Source of the DNA: Clostridiales bacterium
GTDB taxonomy: Bacteria > Bacillota > Clostridia > Lachnospirales > Lachnospiraceae
NCBI GenBank assembly: GCA_021204045.1
Contig: JAJQAA010000008.1
Span: 1 to 50,390, forward strand
Reading direction: 5' to 3'
DNA: 50,390 nucleotides
In this document: positions 43,731 to 50,390 of the stretch, piece by piece
Layout: each line of letters begins with the position of its first letter
How positions within the stretch are numbered: the stretch's first letter is position 1
The notes under the pieces: generated by a model
Databases searched by the model: none
What the model saw: the letters and a program-made list of their open reading frames with translations, nothing else
Told to the model about the DNA's origin: nothing
Program-made: the position numbers and the translations under genes

Positions 43731-43939
43731 ATGTGGATGGCGGGCATAATATTAACCATTTTCCTTGTAGTATTTATCTTCCTGTTTGCCTTAAGGCAGA
43801 TATCTCAAAAAAAAGAGACATTCTTGATGTGAGCGAACAGGACTGCGCGGTAATACTCTCCGTTATTTGTGAAGAGCTTAGGGCAAGACCGGAAGAACTG
43901 CGTATTACCGTTATCAGAAAGCTGGCACAGGAGGAATGA
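43731..43939 (+). pseudogene. OadG/GcdD-like small membrane subunit split by a -1 frameshift at an A8 run
   Basis: From ATG 43731 (GAGGAGG nine bases upstream) the frame encodes one membrane helix, WMAGIILTIFLVVFIFLFAL, then RQISQKK, and stops at 43830-43832. The -1 frame, entered at the A8 run 43807-43814, continues RDILDVSEQDCAVILSVICE and PEELRITVIRKLAQEE to the stop at 43937-43939. That tail matches the conserved C-terminal segment of sodium-pump decarboxylase gamma/delta subunits. Joined, the product would be about 69 residues with normal order, though lacking most of the usual linker. The run could be a programmed slippage site, a real loss-of-function indel, or a sequence error. Confidence 0.6.
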
Positions 43940-43942
43940 ACT

Positions 43943-44182
43943 ATGAAGTATATCGTCACTATGAATGGTAATCGATACGAGGTAGAGGTTGAACGTGTTT
44001 CGCCGTTCCATCTTCTCAGCCATGAGGAAGTGGCGGCTGATATGTCTGCGCCGCCTTCCGGTATTCCGGTTCCGCAGGGGTCATCGAATGAGGCGACCGA
44101 CAGCATTGATGTGAGAAAGGAGAAGAGGCGTAATGGGAAATTATGCAATGTCGGGCTATTTCCAGAAAATGCCAAGGATTGA
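43943..44182 (+). CDS. Truncated biotin-carrier-like protein (GcdC/MmdC N-terminus only)
   Basis: The 79-residue product begins KYIVTMNGNRYEVEVERV, the standard N-terminal strand of decarboxylase biotin carriers. An Ala/Pro linker-like stretch (AADMSAPPSGIPVPQ near 33) follows. The biotinyl domain with its EAMKM site is absent: the frame instead runs 50 bases into the gcdA gene and stops at 44180-44182. It may be a decayed biotin carrier, or a non-biotinylated adaptor stub. AGGAGG precedes the ATG, and it sits between the split gcdD-like gene and gcdA. Confidence 0.6.
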   Translation: MKYIVTMNGNRYEVEVERVSPFHLLSHEEVAADMSAPPSGIPVPQGSSNEATDSIDVRKEKRRNGKLCNVGLFPENAKD

Positions 44183-45923
44183 GGGAAAGGCATTTCCATC
44201 GGCACCAGATAACGCGAATGAGCTGAAAGAGATCGAGAGAACCTTGCGTATGAAAGCCCAGCAGATGTTGGCTGCTGGGGTGTCGGATGAGAAGATTCAT
44301 ACCAGAGGACAATATACAGCCATGGAGCGGATCCTGGAACTGGTGGATGAGGGAAGTTTCCTTCCATTAAACAGTTTATATAATCCAGAAGATAATAATC
44401 AGGAGAAAATTGGAATTGTGAGCACCGGCATAGTGAAAGGTCTGGGGCGTATCGATGGGAAATGGGCAGTAATCATTGCCTCGGACAATAAAAAAATGGC
44501 AGGTGCGTGGGTTGCTGGCCAGGCGGATAATCTACTTCGTGGTTCAGATACAGCTAAGATGCTGGGCATCCCGTTAGTGTATATTTTAAATTGTTCGGGC
44601 GTAAAGCTGGATGAACAGGAAAAGGTTTATCCGAATCGCCGTGGGGGCGGCACTCCGTTCTATCGCAACGCCCAGTTAAATCAGATGGGAATCCCGGTGA
44701 TCGTAGGCATTTACGGCACGAACCCGGCGGGAGGCGGTTATCATTCTATCAGTCCGACGATTCTGATTGCCCATCAGAAAGCAAATATGGCAGTGGGTGG
44801 TGCCGGTATTGTCGGAGGTATGGATTCGAAACCCTATGTGGACGCAGAGGGCGCTCAGGGGATGATTGATTCGACCCGTATGATGAAGAACGATCCGCCA
44901 GGAAGCGTCTCCATTCATTATAATGAAACCGGTTTTTTCCGAGAGGTATATGCGGAGGAATTTGGCGTTTTGGATGGTATTCGCAAGTATATGAATATGC
45001 TGCCATCCTATGATCTGGATTTTTTCCGGGTTGATGATCCGAAGGCACCTGTGATAGCAGGAGAAAAATTGTATGATATTGTGCCTCTCAATACACGTCG
45101 CCCTTATGACATGTATAATGTTTTGGCTGCTTTGGTCGATGGTAGTGAGTTCATGGAATATAAAAAAGGCTATGGCCCGGAGATGATCGCGGGATTGGCA
45201 AAAGTAAATGGGCTTCTTGTAGGTGTGATAGCGAACCAGCAGGGGCCATTGATTATGCAGGGTTATCCAGATTATCCAGAGTATCGGGGAAAGGGTGCTA
45301 TGGGTATCGGTGGAAAACTGTACCGCCAGGGTTTGATTAAGATGAATGAATTTGTTACTTTCTGTTCCCGCGACAGAATTCCGATGATCTGGATCCAGGA
45401 TACGACCGGCATTGATGTGGACAATGAGGCGGAGAAAGCTGAGCTGCTTGGACTGGGACAGAGCCTGATCTATTCCATTCAGAATAGCGGTTTGGCAATG
45501 CTGGAAATAACTTTGCGAAAGGGAACCGCTGCTGCACATTATGTTCTGGGAGGTCCGCAGGCAAATGACAATAATGTATTCAGTATTGGAACTGCTGCGA
45601 CAGAGATTAACGTAATGTACGGAAAGACAGCAGCGGGAGCAATGTACAGCCGTCGCCTCGTGAAAGATCAGGATGCAGGAAAAGATTTACAGCCGATAAT
45701 CGATAAGATGAACGCATTGATCCAGCATTATATTGATACATCAAAACCAGAGTATTGTGCGAAAACAGGCATGGTCGATGAAATCGTAGAACTGCCGAAG
45801 CTGCGTGATTATATGATTGCGTTTACAAATGCAGCCTATCAGAATCCAAAGACGATCTGCCCGGTACATCAGATGATTTTGCCGAGGGTCTGCCGGGATT
45901 TTGACAGTCTGTATCAGAAGTAG
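44133..45923 (+). CDS. gcdA: Glutaconyl-CoA decarboxylase carboxyltransferase subunit alpha
   Basis: The subunit transfers the carboxyl group of glutaconyl-CoA to biotin, yielding crotonyl-CoA. The 596-residue product closely follows the Acidaminococcus GcdA pattern. Shared landmarks are VASDNKK-like IIASDNKKMAGAWVAGQ near 112, LNCSGVKLDEQEKVYPNRRG near 149, GIYGTNPAGGGYHSISPT near 193, GIGGKLYRQGLIKMNEF near 390, and WIQDTTGIDV near 417. It further has LRKGTAAAHYVLGGPQ near 463 and a C-terminal CPVHQMILPR. Length matches the family (587 in Acidaminococcus). A role on glutaconyl-CoA is supported by the adjacent hgdAB genes. No gcdB is present in the window. Confidence 0.92.
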   Translation: MGNYAMSGYFQKMPRIEGKAFPSAPDNANELKEIERTLRMKAQQMLAAGVSDEKIHTRGQYTAMERILELVDEGSFLPLNSLYNPEDNNQEKIGIVSTGIVKGLGRIDGKWAVIIASDNKKMAGAWVAGQADNLLRGSDTAKMLGIPLVYILNCSGVKLDEQEKVYPNRRGGGTPFYRNAQLNQMGIPVIVGIYGTNPAGGGYHSISPTILIAHQKANMAVGGAGIVGGMDSKPYVDAEGAQGMIDSTRMMKNDPPGSVSIHYNETGFFREVYAEEFGVLDGIRKYMNMLPSYDLDFFRVDDPKAPVIAGEKLYDIVPLNTRRPYDMYNVLAALVDGSEFMEYKKGYGPEMIAGLAKVNGLLVGVIANQQGPLIMQGYPDYPEYRGKGAMGIGGKLYRQGLIKMNEFVTFCSRDRIPMIWIQDTTGIDVDNEAEKAELLGLGQSLIYSIQNSGLAMLEITLRKGTAAAHYVLGGPQANDNNVFSIGTAATEINVMYGKTAAGAMYSRRLVKDQDAGKDLQPIIDKMNALIQHYIDTSKPEYCAKTGMVDEIVELPKLRDYMIAFTNAAYQNPKTICPVHQMILPRVCRDFDSLYQK

Positions 45924-45986
45924 TCTGAAGTGTGCAATTTCAGCAGAAATTGGAAACTGCATTAAGGACATTACGGGAGGGAAACA

Positions 45987-47453
45987 ATGGCGAAACAGGT
46001 TAGTCCAGGAGTACTGGCATTGCGTCAGGTGGTTGATGACGTTTATGCCGAGGCACGAGAAGCAAAAAGGAGAGGGGAACCGGTTGGCTGGTCGTCTTCA
46101 AAGTTTCCCTGCGAGTTGGCAGAAGCTTTTGGTTTATCTGTCATGTATCCGGAAAATCAGGCGGCTGGAATTGCGGCAAACCATTATGGCGAGATGCTTT
46201 GTCAGGCAGCAGAGGATCTTGGCTATGACAACGATATCTGTGGGTACGCGCGTATCAGCCTGGCTTATGCCGCGGGAAAACGGACCAGCCGTAAATATGA
46301 TCCGGAAACCGGAGAATATATTATTGATCCATCGACTGGCCGTTTGCTGAAGGATGCGGATGGCAATGTGGTAATCGATGAAACGACAGGGAAACCGAAA
46401 AAGGATCCAAAAACGCAAACGCCGTATATTGTACTGGATGATATTAATGAGATCAACGCTTTGCAGAATGGAGAAGAAAAGAACCGACGTATGGCAGCGA
46501 TTCCAAATATTAAGCAAATGCAGATTCCAATGCCGGATTTTTTACTTTGCTGCAATAATATCTGTAACTGTATGACTAAATGGTATGAAAACATTGCCAG
46601 GATGCACAATATACCATTAGTAATGATTGATATTCCATATAATAATCATGTCCTAGTAGATGATTCTTATGTAGCATATATTCGCAGTCAGTTTGATAAT
46701 GCAATCCAGAAACTTGAGCAGATCTCAGGTCGAAAATTTGACGAGAAGAGATTTAAAGAAGCCTGTGTCAACGCAAACCGTACTGCAAAAGCATGGTTGA
46801 AGGTCTGCGATTATCTGCAGTATAAACCGGCTCCCTACAGTGGATTTGATTTGTTCAACCATATGGCTGACGTTGTAACTGCTCGCGGCAAGGTGGCAGC
46901 AGCCGAAGCATTCGAACAGCTAGCTGCTGACTTAGAGAAACTGGTAAAAACAGGAGGTACGACAACTCCGTTCCCGGAGAAGTATCGTGTCATGTTTGAG
47001 GGAATTCCCTGTTGGCCGAAGCTTCCGGAGCTTTTCAAACCACTGAAAGCCAATGGCGTTAACGTCACAGCGGTTGTTTATGCCCCGGCTTTTGGTTTTG
47101 TCTATGACGACTACGACAGCATGGTGCGCGCATACTGCAAGGCTCCCAATTCTGTGTGTATTGAACAGGGAGTTGACTGGCGAGAAGGTATCTGCCGTGA
47201 TAATAAGATAGATGGCGTGCTGGTTCATTACAATCGTTCATGTAAACCCTGGAGTGGTTATATGGCTGAGATGCAGCGGAGATTTACGGCTGACCTTGGT
47301 ATCCCGTGTATTGGGTTTGACGGTGATCAGGCGGATCCGCGTAACTTTAATACTGCCCAATATGAAACCCGTGTGCAGGGGCTGGTAGAAGCTATGGAAG
47401 CAGGCAAAGGGATAAAGGAGGATAGCAATGATCGCAGAAAACCTGTTGAATGA
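45987..47453 (+). CDS. hgdA: (R)-2-hydroxyglutaryl-CoA dehydratase subunit alpha
   Basis: HgdAB removes water from (R)-2-hydroxyglutaryl-CoA by a ketyl-radical mechanism after ATP-driven one-electron reduction. The 488-residue product matches Acidaminococcus HgdA almost throughout. Landmarks are GWSSSKFPCELAEAFGLSV near 34, AEDLGYDNDICGYARISLAY near 73, CCNNICNCMTKWYENIARMH near 189, and KAWLKVCDYLQYKPAP near 271. A C-terminal HYNRSCKPWSGYMAEMQRRF lies near 421. The Cys residues in CCNNIC and RSCKPW are expected Fe-S ligands. GGGAGG precedes the ATG. It overlaps hgdB by 26 bases. Confidence 0.94.
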   Translation: MAKQVSPGVLALRQVVDDVYAEAREAKRRGEPVGWSSSKFPCELAEAFGLSVMYPENQAAGIAANHYGEMLCQAAEDLGYDNDICGYARISLAYAAGKRTSRKYDPETGEYIIDPSTGRLLKDADGNVVIDETTGKPKKDPKTQTPYIVLDDINEINALQNGEEKNRRMAAIPNIKQMQIPMPDFLLCCNNICNCMTKWYENIARMHNIPLVMIDIPYNNHVLVDDSYVAYIRSQFDNAIQKLEQISGRKFDEKRFKEACVNANRTAKAWLKVCDYLQYKPAPYSGFDLFNHMADVVTARGKVAAAEAFEQLAADLEKLVKTGGTTTPFPEKYRVMFEGIPCWPKLPELFKPLKANGVNVTAVVYAPAFGFVYDDYDSMVRAYCKAPNSVCIEQGVDWREGICRDNKIDGVLVHYNRSCKPWSGYMAEMQRRFTADLGIPCIGFDGDQADPRNFNTAQYETRVQGLVEAMEAGKGIKEDSNDRRKPVE

Positions 47454-48576
47454 ATTTATTCAAATTGCTGGGCATCCGGGACAAATGCTTTCCAGATATA
47501 AAAAAGAAGGTAAAAAAGTTATTGGTATACTTCCCTATTACGCACCGGAAGAACTGGTCTTCGCAGGTGGGATGATTCCGATGGGAATATGGGGTTCCAA
47601 CAATAAGACCATCAGTCGTGCGAAGGAATATTGCGCAACTTTTTACTGCACAATCGTTCAACTTGCCCTTGAGATGTTACTGGACGGTACAATGGATTGG
47701 CTTGATGGCATTATTACACCTACAATTTGCGATACTCTGCGTCCAATGAGTCAGAATTTCCGTGTGGCGATGAGCGGCAAGATGCCGGTTATTTTCCTTG
47801 CGCACCCACAAAACCGCTTTGGAACACCCGGCCTGCAGTTCTGTGTGGATCAGTATACAAATGTAAAAAATGAGTTAGAAAAGATTGCAGACAGGAAAAT
47901 TACTGACGAGGATATTCGTGCTGCCATCCACATTTACAATGAAAGTCGTGTTGCCCGCCGTACTTTTGTGAGGTTGGCTGCAGAGCATGCGGATGTGGTT
48001 ACCCCAGTCAGGCGGTCAGGCGTGCTGAAAGCCTCCTGGTTTATGAAAAAGGATGAATACACAGTTAAGCTCTCTCGATTAAATGCGGAACTGGAATCGC
48101 TTCCTCCCTGTCGCTGGGAGGGAACTAAAATTGTCACTTCCGGAATCATCTGCGATAATCCTCATTTGCTTGCTATACTGGAGGAAAATCATATTATGAT
48201 TGCTGCAGATGATGTCGCTCATGAAAGTCGGGCGTTCCGTACAGATGTAATGGAAGATGATGATCCCATAATGGCTTTGGCAAAACAGTTTGCTGCGATT
48301 GATTATGATGTACTTCTTTATGACCCGGCCAGCTCACAGAATCGACGCGGTGAATTTGTCGCGGATCTTGTGAAGAAAAGCGGGGCTCAGGGGCTGGTAT
48401 TGTTTATGCAACAATTCTGCGATCCGGAGGAGATGGAGTATCCTTATTTAAAGAAAGCACTGGACAGTGCTGGCATTCCGCATATCAAACTGGGCATTGA
48501 TCAGCAAATGCGTGATTTTGGGCAGGCGCGAACTGCGCTTCAGGCGTTTGCCGATGTACTGGAAATAAGCAAATAA
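47428..48576 (+). CDS. hgdB: (R)-2-hydroxyglutaryl-CoA dehydratase subunit beta
   Basis: The 382-residue partner of HgdA carries the second [4Fe-4S] cluster. Shared family features include IGILPYYAPEELVFAGGMIP near 31, SRAKEYCATFYCTIVQLALE near 61, DGIITPTICDTLRPMSQNFR near 92, VIFLAHPQ near 119, and MQQFCDPEEMEYPYLKKALD near 325. Length equals that of Acidaminococcus HgdB (379). AAAGGAGG precedes the ATG inside the end of hgdA. The ATP-dependent activator HgdC is not encoded in the window and must come from elsewhere. Confidence 0.94.
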   Translation: MIAENLLNEFIQIAGHPGQMLSRYKKEGKKVIGILPYYAPEELVFAGGMIPMGIWGSNNKTISRAKEYCATFYCTIVQLALEMLLDGTMDWLDGIITPTICDTLRPMSQNFRVAMSGKMPVIFLAHPQNRFGTPGLQFCVDQYTNVKNELEKIADRKITDEDIRAAIHIYNESRVARRTFVRLAAEHADVVTPVRRSGVLKASWFMKKDEYTVKLSRLNAELESLPPCRWEGTKIVTSGIICDNPHLLAILEENHIMIAADDVAHESRAFRTDVMEDDDPIMALAKQFAAIDYDVLLYDPASSQNRRGEFVADLVKKSGAQGLVLFMQQFCDPEEMEYPYLKKALDSAGIPHIKLGIDQQMRDFGQARTALQAFADVLEISK

Positions 48577-48950
48577 ATAACGGTTTATTGCCTGTGACCC
48601 ACAGTCTTCTGAGTATAGGCATTTTATGAAACCATTCATGCCAATCCCCATTATGCTAAAAGCAATACAGATAAGCCCATTAAGTTTGCCGTAGTATTCC
48701 TTTTCATCGTTCAGCTAGTTCCCTTATTCATTGTTAAGGACAATCAGTTCGTCCAGCAGGTCACTGTAGTATACAAATTATTAAAATCTGCAGCTAGAAC
48801 TATGGAGTGGATATTCCGTTGCGGTGGAGATGCCAGCTTGGTGTGACCCCCGGAATGTTCATATGGAGCAGGTAAGCGCTGAAGATCCGGTAAAAAAAGA
48901 CTGACAAATAATAAAAACTGTGCCATAATAAGCATCAGAAAGTGAAAGTG
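48577..48950. other. Island right flank without an intact gene
   Basis: About 370 bases between hgdB and the ThrE-like gene. On the minus strand around 48595-48710 a frame reads EYYGKLNGLICIAFSIMGIG before running into the hgdB 3' end; it looks like a short remnant of a membrane protein and is otherwise unassigned. The rest is AT-rich and holds the promoter at 48901-48929. No terminator with a T-run was found after hgdB. Confidence 0.5.
48901..48929 (+). promoter_or_regulatory. Candidate sigma-A promoter of the ThrE-like gene
   Basis: CTGACA (48901-48906), a 17-base spacer and CATAAT (48924-48929), each one base off consensus. It lies 37 bases upstream of the preferred start. Confidence 0.6.
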
Positions 48951-48965
48951 ATGGGAGATAATGCC

Positions 48966-50237
48966 ATGGATTACGACCAGCTTCTGGAAAACTGTGGCAG
49001 GGTGGGGTGTCGGCTTCTGTCGGCCGGTGCGGAAATCTACCGTGTTGAGGACACCGTGAAACGGATGATGGCTGCCTATGGGGTTTCCGGTGAAGTCTTC
49101 GCGATTCCTGCTTTTTTGATGGTCAGCGTTACCGATGAAAATGGGAAGGCACACACCTGGATGCAGCGAACTGACGCGATGTCTGGTACAGATGTAGAAG
49201 TGATCGAGCAGTACAACGCGTTAAGCCGTGCGGTCAGCGCAAATCCGCCGAAACCGGAGGAGCTTGCCGGACAGATCGTGCAGACGGAGGCGAAATGCCG
49301 TCATTATTCGACGTTGACGGTATTGTTTGGTTATCTGTGCGGCAGTCTGTTTTTTACGCTGTATTTTCAGGGTGGTCTCAGGGAGGGAATGGCCGCGGGG
49401 ATTGCCGGTATTTTGTCCGCTCTGGTGATATTGGGACTGGAGCGGGAAAAGGTCAATTTTTTCTTTAAGACTGTCGCCGCGGCTGCGGCTCTTGGATTTG
49501 TAATTTATGGCCTGCGGGCGCTGGGACTGCCGATCGATACCGCTGTGGCGGCCAAAGGCGCGCTGATGGTTCTGGTGCCGGGACTGGTGTTTACCAATTT
49601 CATGTGCGATCTGATTACCGGAGACGCGATTTCGGGGACAAGTACCTTTATCCGTGCCGTGCTCACCGCGGGAGCGATTGCCCTGGGAGTCGGCGTGGCA
49701 CTGTCAGTATTTCGTGCTCTCGGCCTTCCAACGGAAGGATATGAGACGCCGGACCGGTATGGAAATCTGGCACAGTGCGTCTTTGCGTTCCTGGCCTGTG
49801 TCGGTTTTTCTCTGATCTACAATGTCCATGGCAGAGGCGTTGTGCTTTGCTGCCTGGGTGGTGCTTTGGGTTGGGGCGTTTATCTTGCGATTAACCAGAT
49901 GTCAGGGAGTGTATATGCCGGTTATCTGGCGGCTGCTGTATTTATCGCCGTCTATGCGGAATTTATGGCGCGGTTGCGGCGCTTTCCTTCCACATCCTAT
50001 CTGGTCGTTTCCTTTTTCCCGTTGGTTCCGGGCGCACAGATTTATTATGCGATGTATTACGCAATCCAGGGAAATCGTCAGCAGTTTTTCAGCTCCGGGA
50101 CGGAGGCCCTGGCGAAGGCAGCCTGTCTGGCCACAGGAACGCTGCTCGTCTCGACGACGGCGCGGACGCTGTGGCTGAGGCGGATTGAGAAGATGAACAA
50201 AAGTTCTGTTAAAAGCCAGGAGACTATGATACAATGA
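48966..50237 (+). CDS. ThrE-family threonine/serine exporter (fused DUF1212-DUF3815)
   Basis: The product (423 residues from ATG 48966) starts with the ThrE cytoplasmic domain: LENCGRVGCRLLSAGAEIYR near 6, VEDTVKRMMAAYGVSGEVFA, and a hydrophobic FLMVSVTDENG stretch. About ten membrane helices follow from residue 120. LMVLVPGLVFTNFMCDLITG near 200 and FPLVPGAQIYYAMYYAIQGN near 360 mark the two halves, so DUF1212 and DUF3815 are fused in one chain. Members export threonine or serine using the proton gradient. ATG 48966 has GGGAG eight bases upstream; ATG 48951 is an alternative. Codons return to the G/C-ending core style. Confidence 0.9.
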   Translation: MDYDQLLENCGRVGCRLLSAGAEIYRVEDTVKRMMAAYGVSGEVFAIPAFLMVSVTDENGKAHTWMQRTDAMSGTDVEVIEQYNALSRAVSANPPKPEELAGQIVQTEAKCRHYSTLTVLFGYLCGSLFFTLYFQGGLREGMAAGIAGILSALVILGLEREKVNFFFKTVAAAAALGFVIYGLRALGLPIDTAVAAKGALMVLVPGLVFTNFMCDLITGDAISGTSTFIRAVLTAGAIALGVGVALSVFRALGLPTEGYETPDRYGNLAQCVFAFLACVGFSLIYNVHGRGVVLCCLGGALGWGVYLAINQMSGSVYAGYLAAAVFIAVYAEFMARLRRFPSTSYLVVSFFPLVPGAQIYYAMYYAIQGNRQQFFSSGTEALAKAACLATGTLLVSTTARTLWLRRIEKMNKSSVKSQETMIQ

Positions 50238-50390
50238 GCGCAAGAGAGCCAGGAGGGCGTTTACACAAGGTACGCCCTGCGGGTGTACGCACTCATGGCG
50301 AACGGCGAATTTTGATCGTGATGAAATCACGATATAATGAGCGCAAGAGAGCCAGGAGGGCGTTTACACAAGGTACGCCCTGCGGGTGTA
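50228..50390 (+). repeat. Direct repeat, 60-base unit at 103-base period, running into the window end
   Basis: Copies at 50228-50287 and 50331-50390 differ at one base (C at 50232, T at 50335). Each begins with a -10-like GATA(C/T)AATGAG. Each also contains an inverted repeat AGGGCGT...ACGCCCT with an 11-base loop. Between the copies is a second hairpin, CGTGAT-GAA-ATCACG (about 50317-50331). The frame from ATG 50234 stays open to the window edge, but its product is arginine-rich and unrecognised. The array may continue beyond the window. Confidence 0.8.

Larger units (their letters stand above)
27002..48700. other. Putative catabolic genomic island
   Basis: Between tsf and the ThrE-like gene lies a contiguous block of about 20 catabolic, transport and regulatory genes with A/T-ending codons. 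The surrounding core genes (rpsB, tsf, lon, the ThrE-like gene) favour G/C-ending codons. The block separates tsf from its usual downstream neighbours pyrH and frr. Its left edge has an imperfect 20-base inverted repeat (27045-27102). The right edge (48577-48900) holds non-coding, possibly remnant sequence. No integrase, transposase, tRNA or clear direct att repeats were found, so the boundaries are inferred from composition and gene content. Confidence 0.6.

Noticed and set aside
50234-50390. Open frame running through the terminal repeats as a real gene
   Set aside because: The product is repeat-derived, Arg-rich and unrecognised, and the unit is better explained as a structured intergenic repeat.

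Overview
The window looks like chromosomal DNA of an anaerobic low-GC-lineage Gram-positive, most likely a Lachnospiraceae-type Clostridia. The evidence is the tig-clpP-clpX-lon-engB order, CodY, a cell-wall-repeat protein, an SLH-like protein, and oxygen-sensitive Fe-S enzymes (2-oxoacid:ferredoxin oxidoreductase, 2-hydroxyacyl-CoA dehydratase). No tRNA, rRNA, CRISPR array or intact transposase was recognised.

Layout. 1-6591: a degraded aminotransferase end, then the proteostasis block tig, clpP, clpX, lon and engB. 6633-12366: two secreted wall-associated proteins sharing an upstream motif, then a MacAB-like tripartite set (membrane adaptor, ATPase, FtsX-type permease). 12429-17391: M19 dipeptidase, a lipoprotein, an SH3/NlpC-P60 hydrolase and codY. 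17521-22260: topA, dprA and comM on the minus strand. 22612-25096: a GtrB-like glycosyltransferase followed by a polytopic membrane protein split by an in-frame TGA. 25157-27001: rpsB and tsf with a clear promoter and a structured leader.

From about 27.0 to 48.6 kb base composition changes: codons become A/T-ending, whereas the flanking core genes are G/C-ending. A catabolic island sits where pyrH often follows tsf. Left part: a ketopantoate-reductase-like enzyme (minus strand); a LeuC/LeuD-type hydro-lyase whose small subunit lacks the usual Ser-Ser-Arg-Glu motif; a TAXI-TRAP importer; two GalB-like (PIG-L fold) putative hydratases; an RraA/LigK-like aldolase; a LigI-like amidohydrolase; a 4,5-dihydroxyphthalate-decarboxylase-like protein; a DUF6282-type protein. 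Right part, beyond a divergent LysR regulator: KorDABC, a family-I CoA-transferase, a broken gcdD-like and a truncated gcdC-like gene, GcdA, and HgdA-HgdB, the core enzymes of the 2-hydroxyglutarate/glutaconyl-CoA route known from Acidaminococcus.

Taken together, the island looks like a transporter-fed anaerobic pathway for an unidentified polycarboxylate. It combines homologues of the lower aerobic gallate/protocatechuate pathway (hydratase, aldolase, pyrone hydrolase) with CoA-dependent fermentation toward crotonyl-CoA. No oxygenase is present. The combination and its substrate are the main discovery candidate here. Missing locally are gcdB, an intact biotin carrier, the HgdC activator and a classical 2-hydroxyglutarate dehydrogenase. 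The window ends with a ThrE-like exporter and two copies of a 103-bp-period repeat running into the edge.
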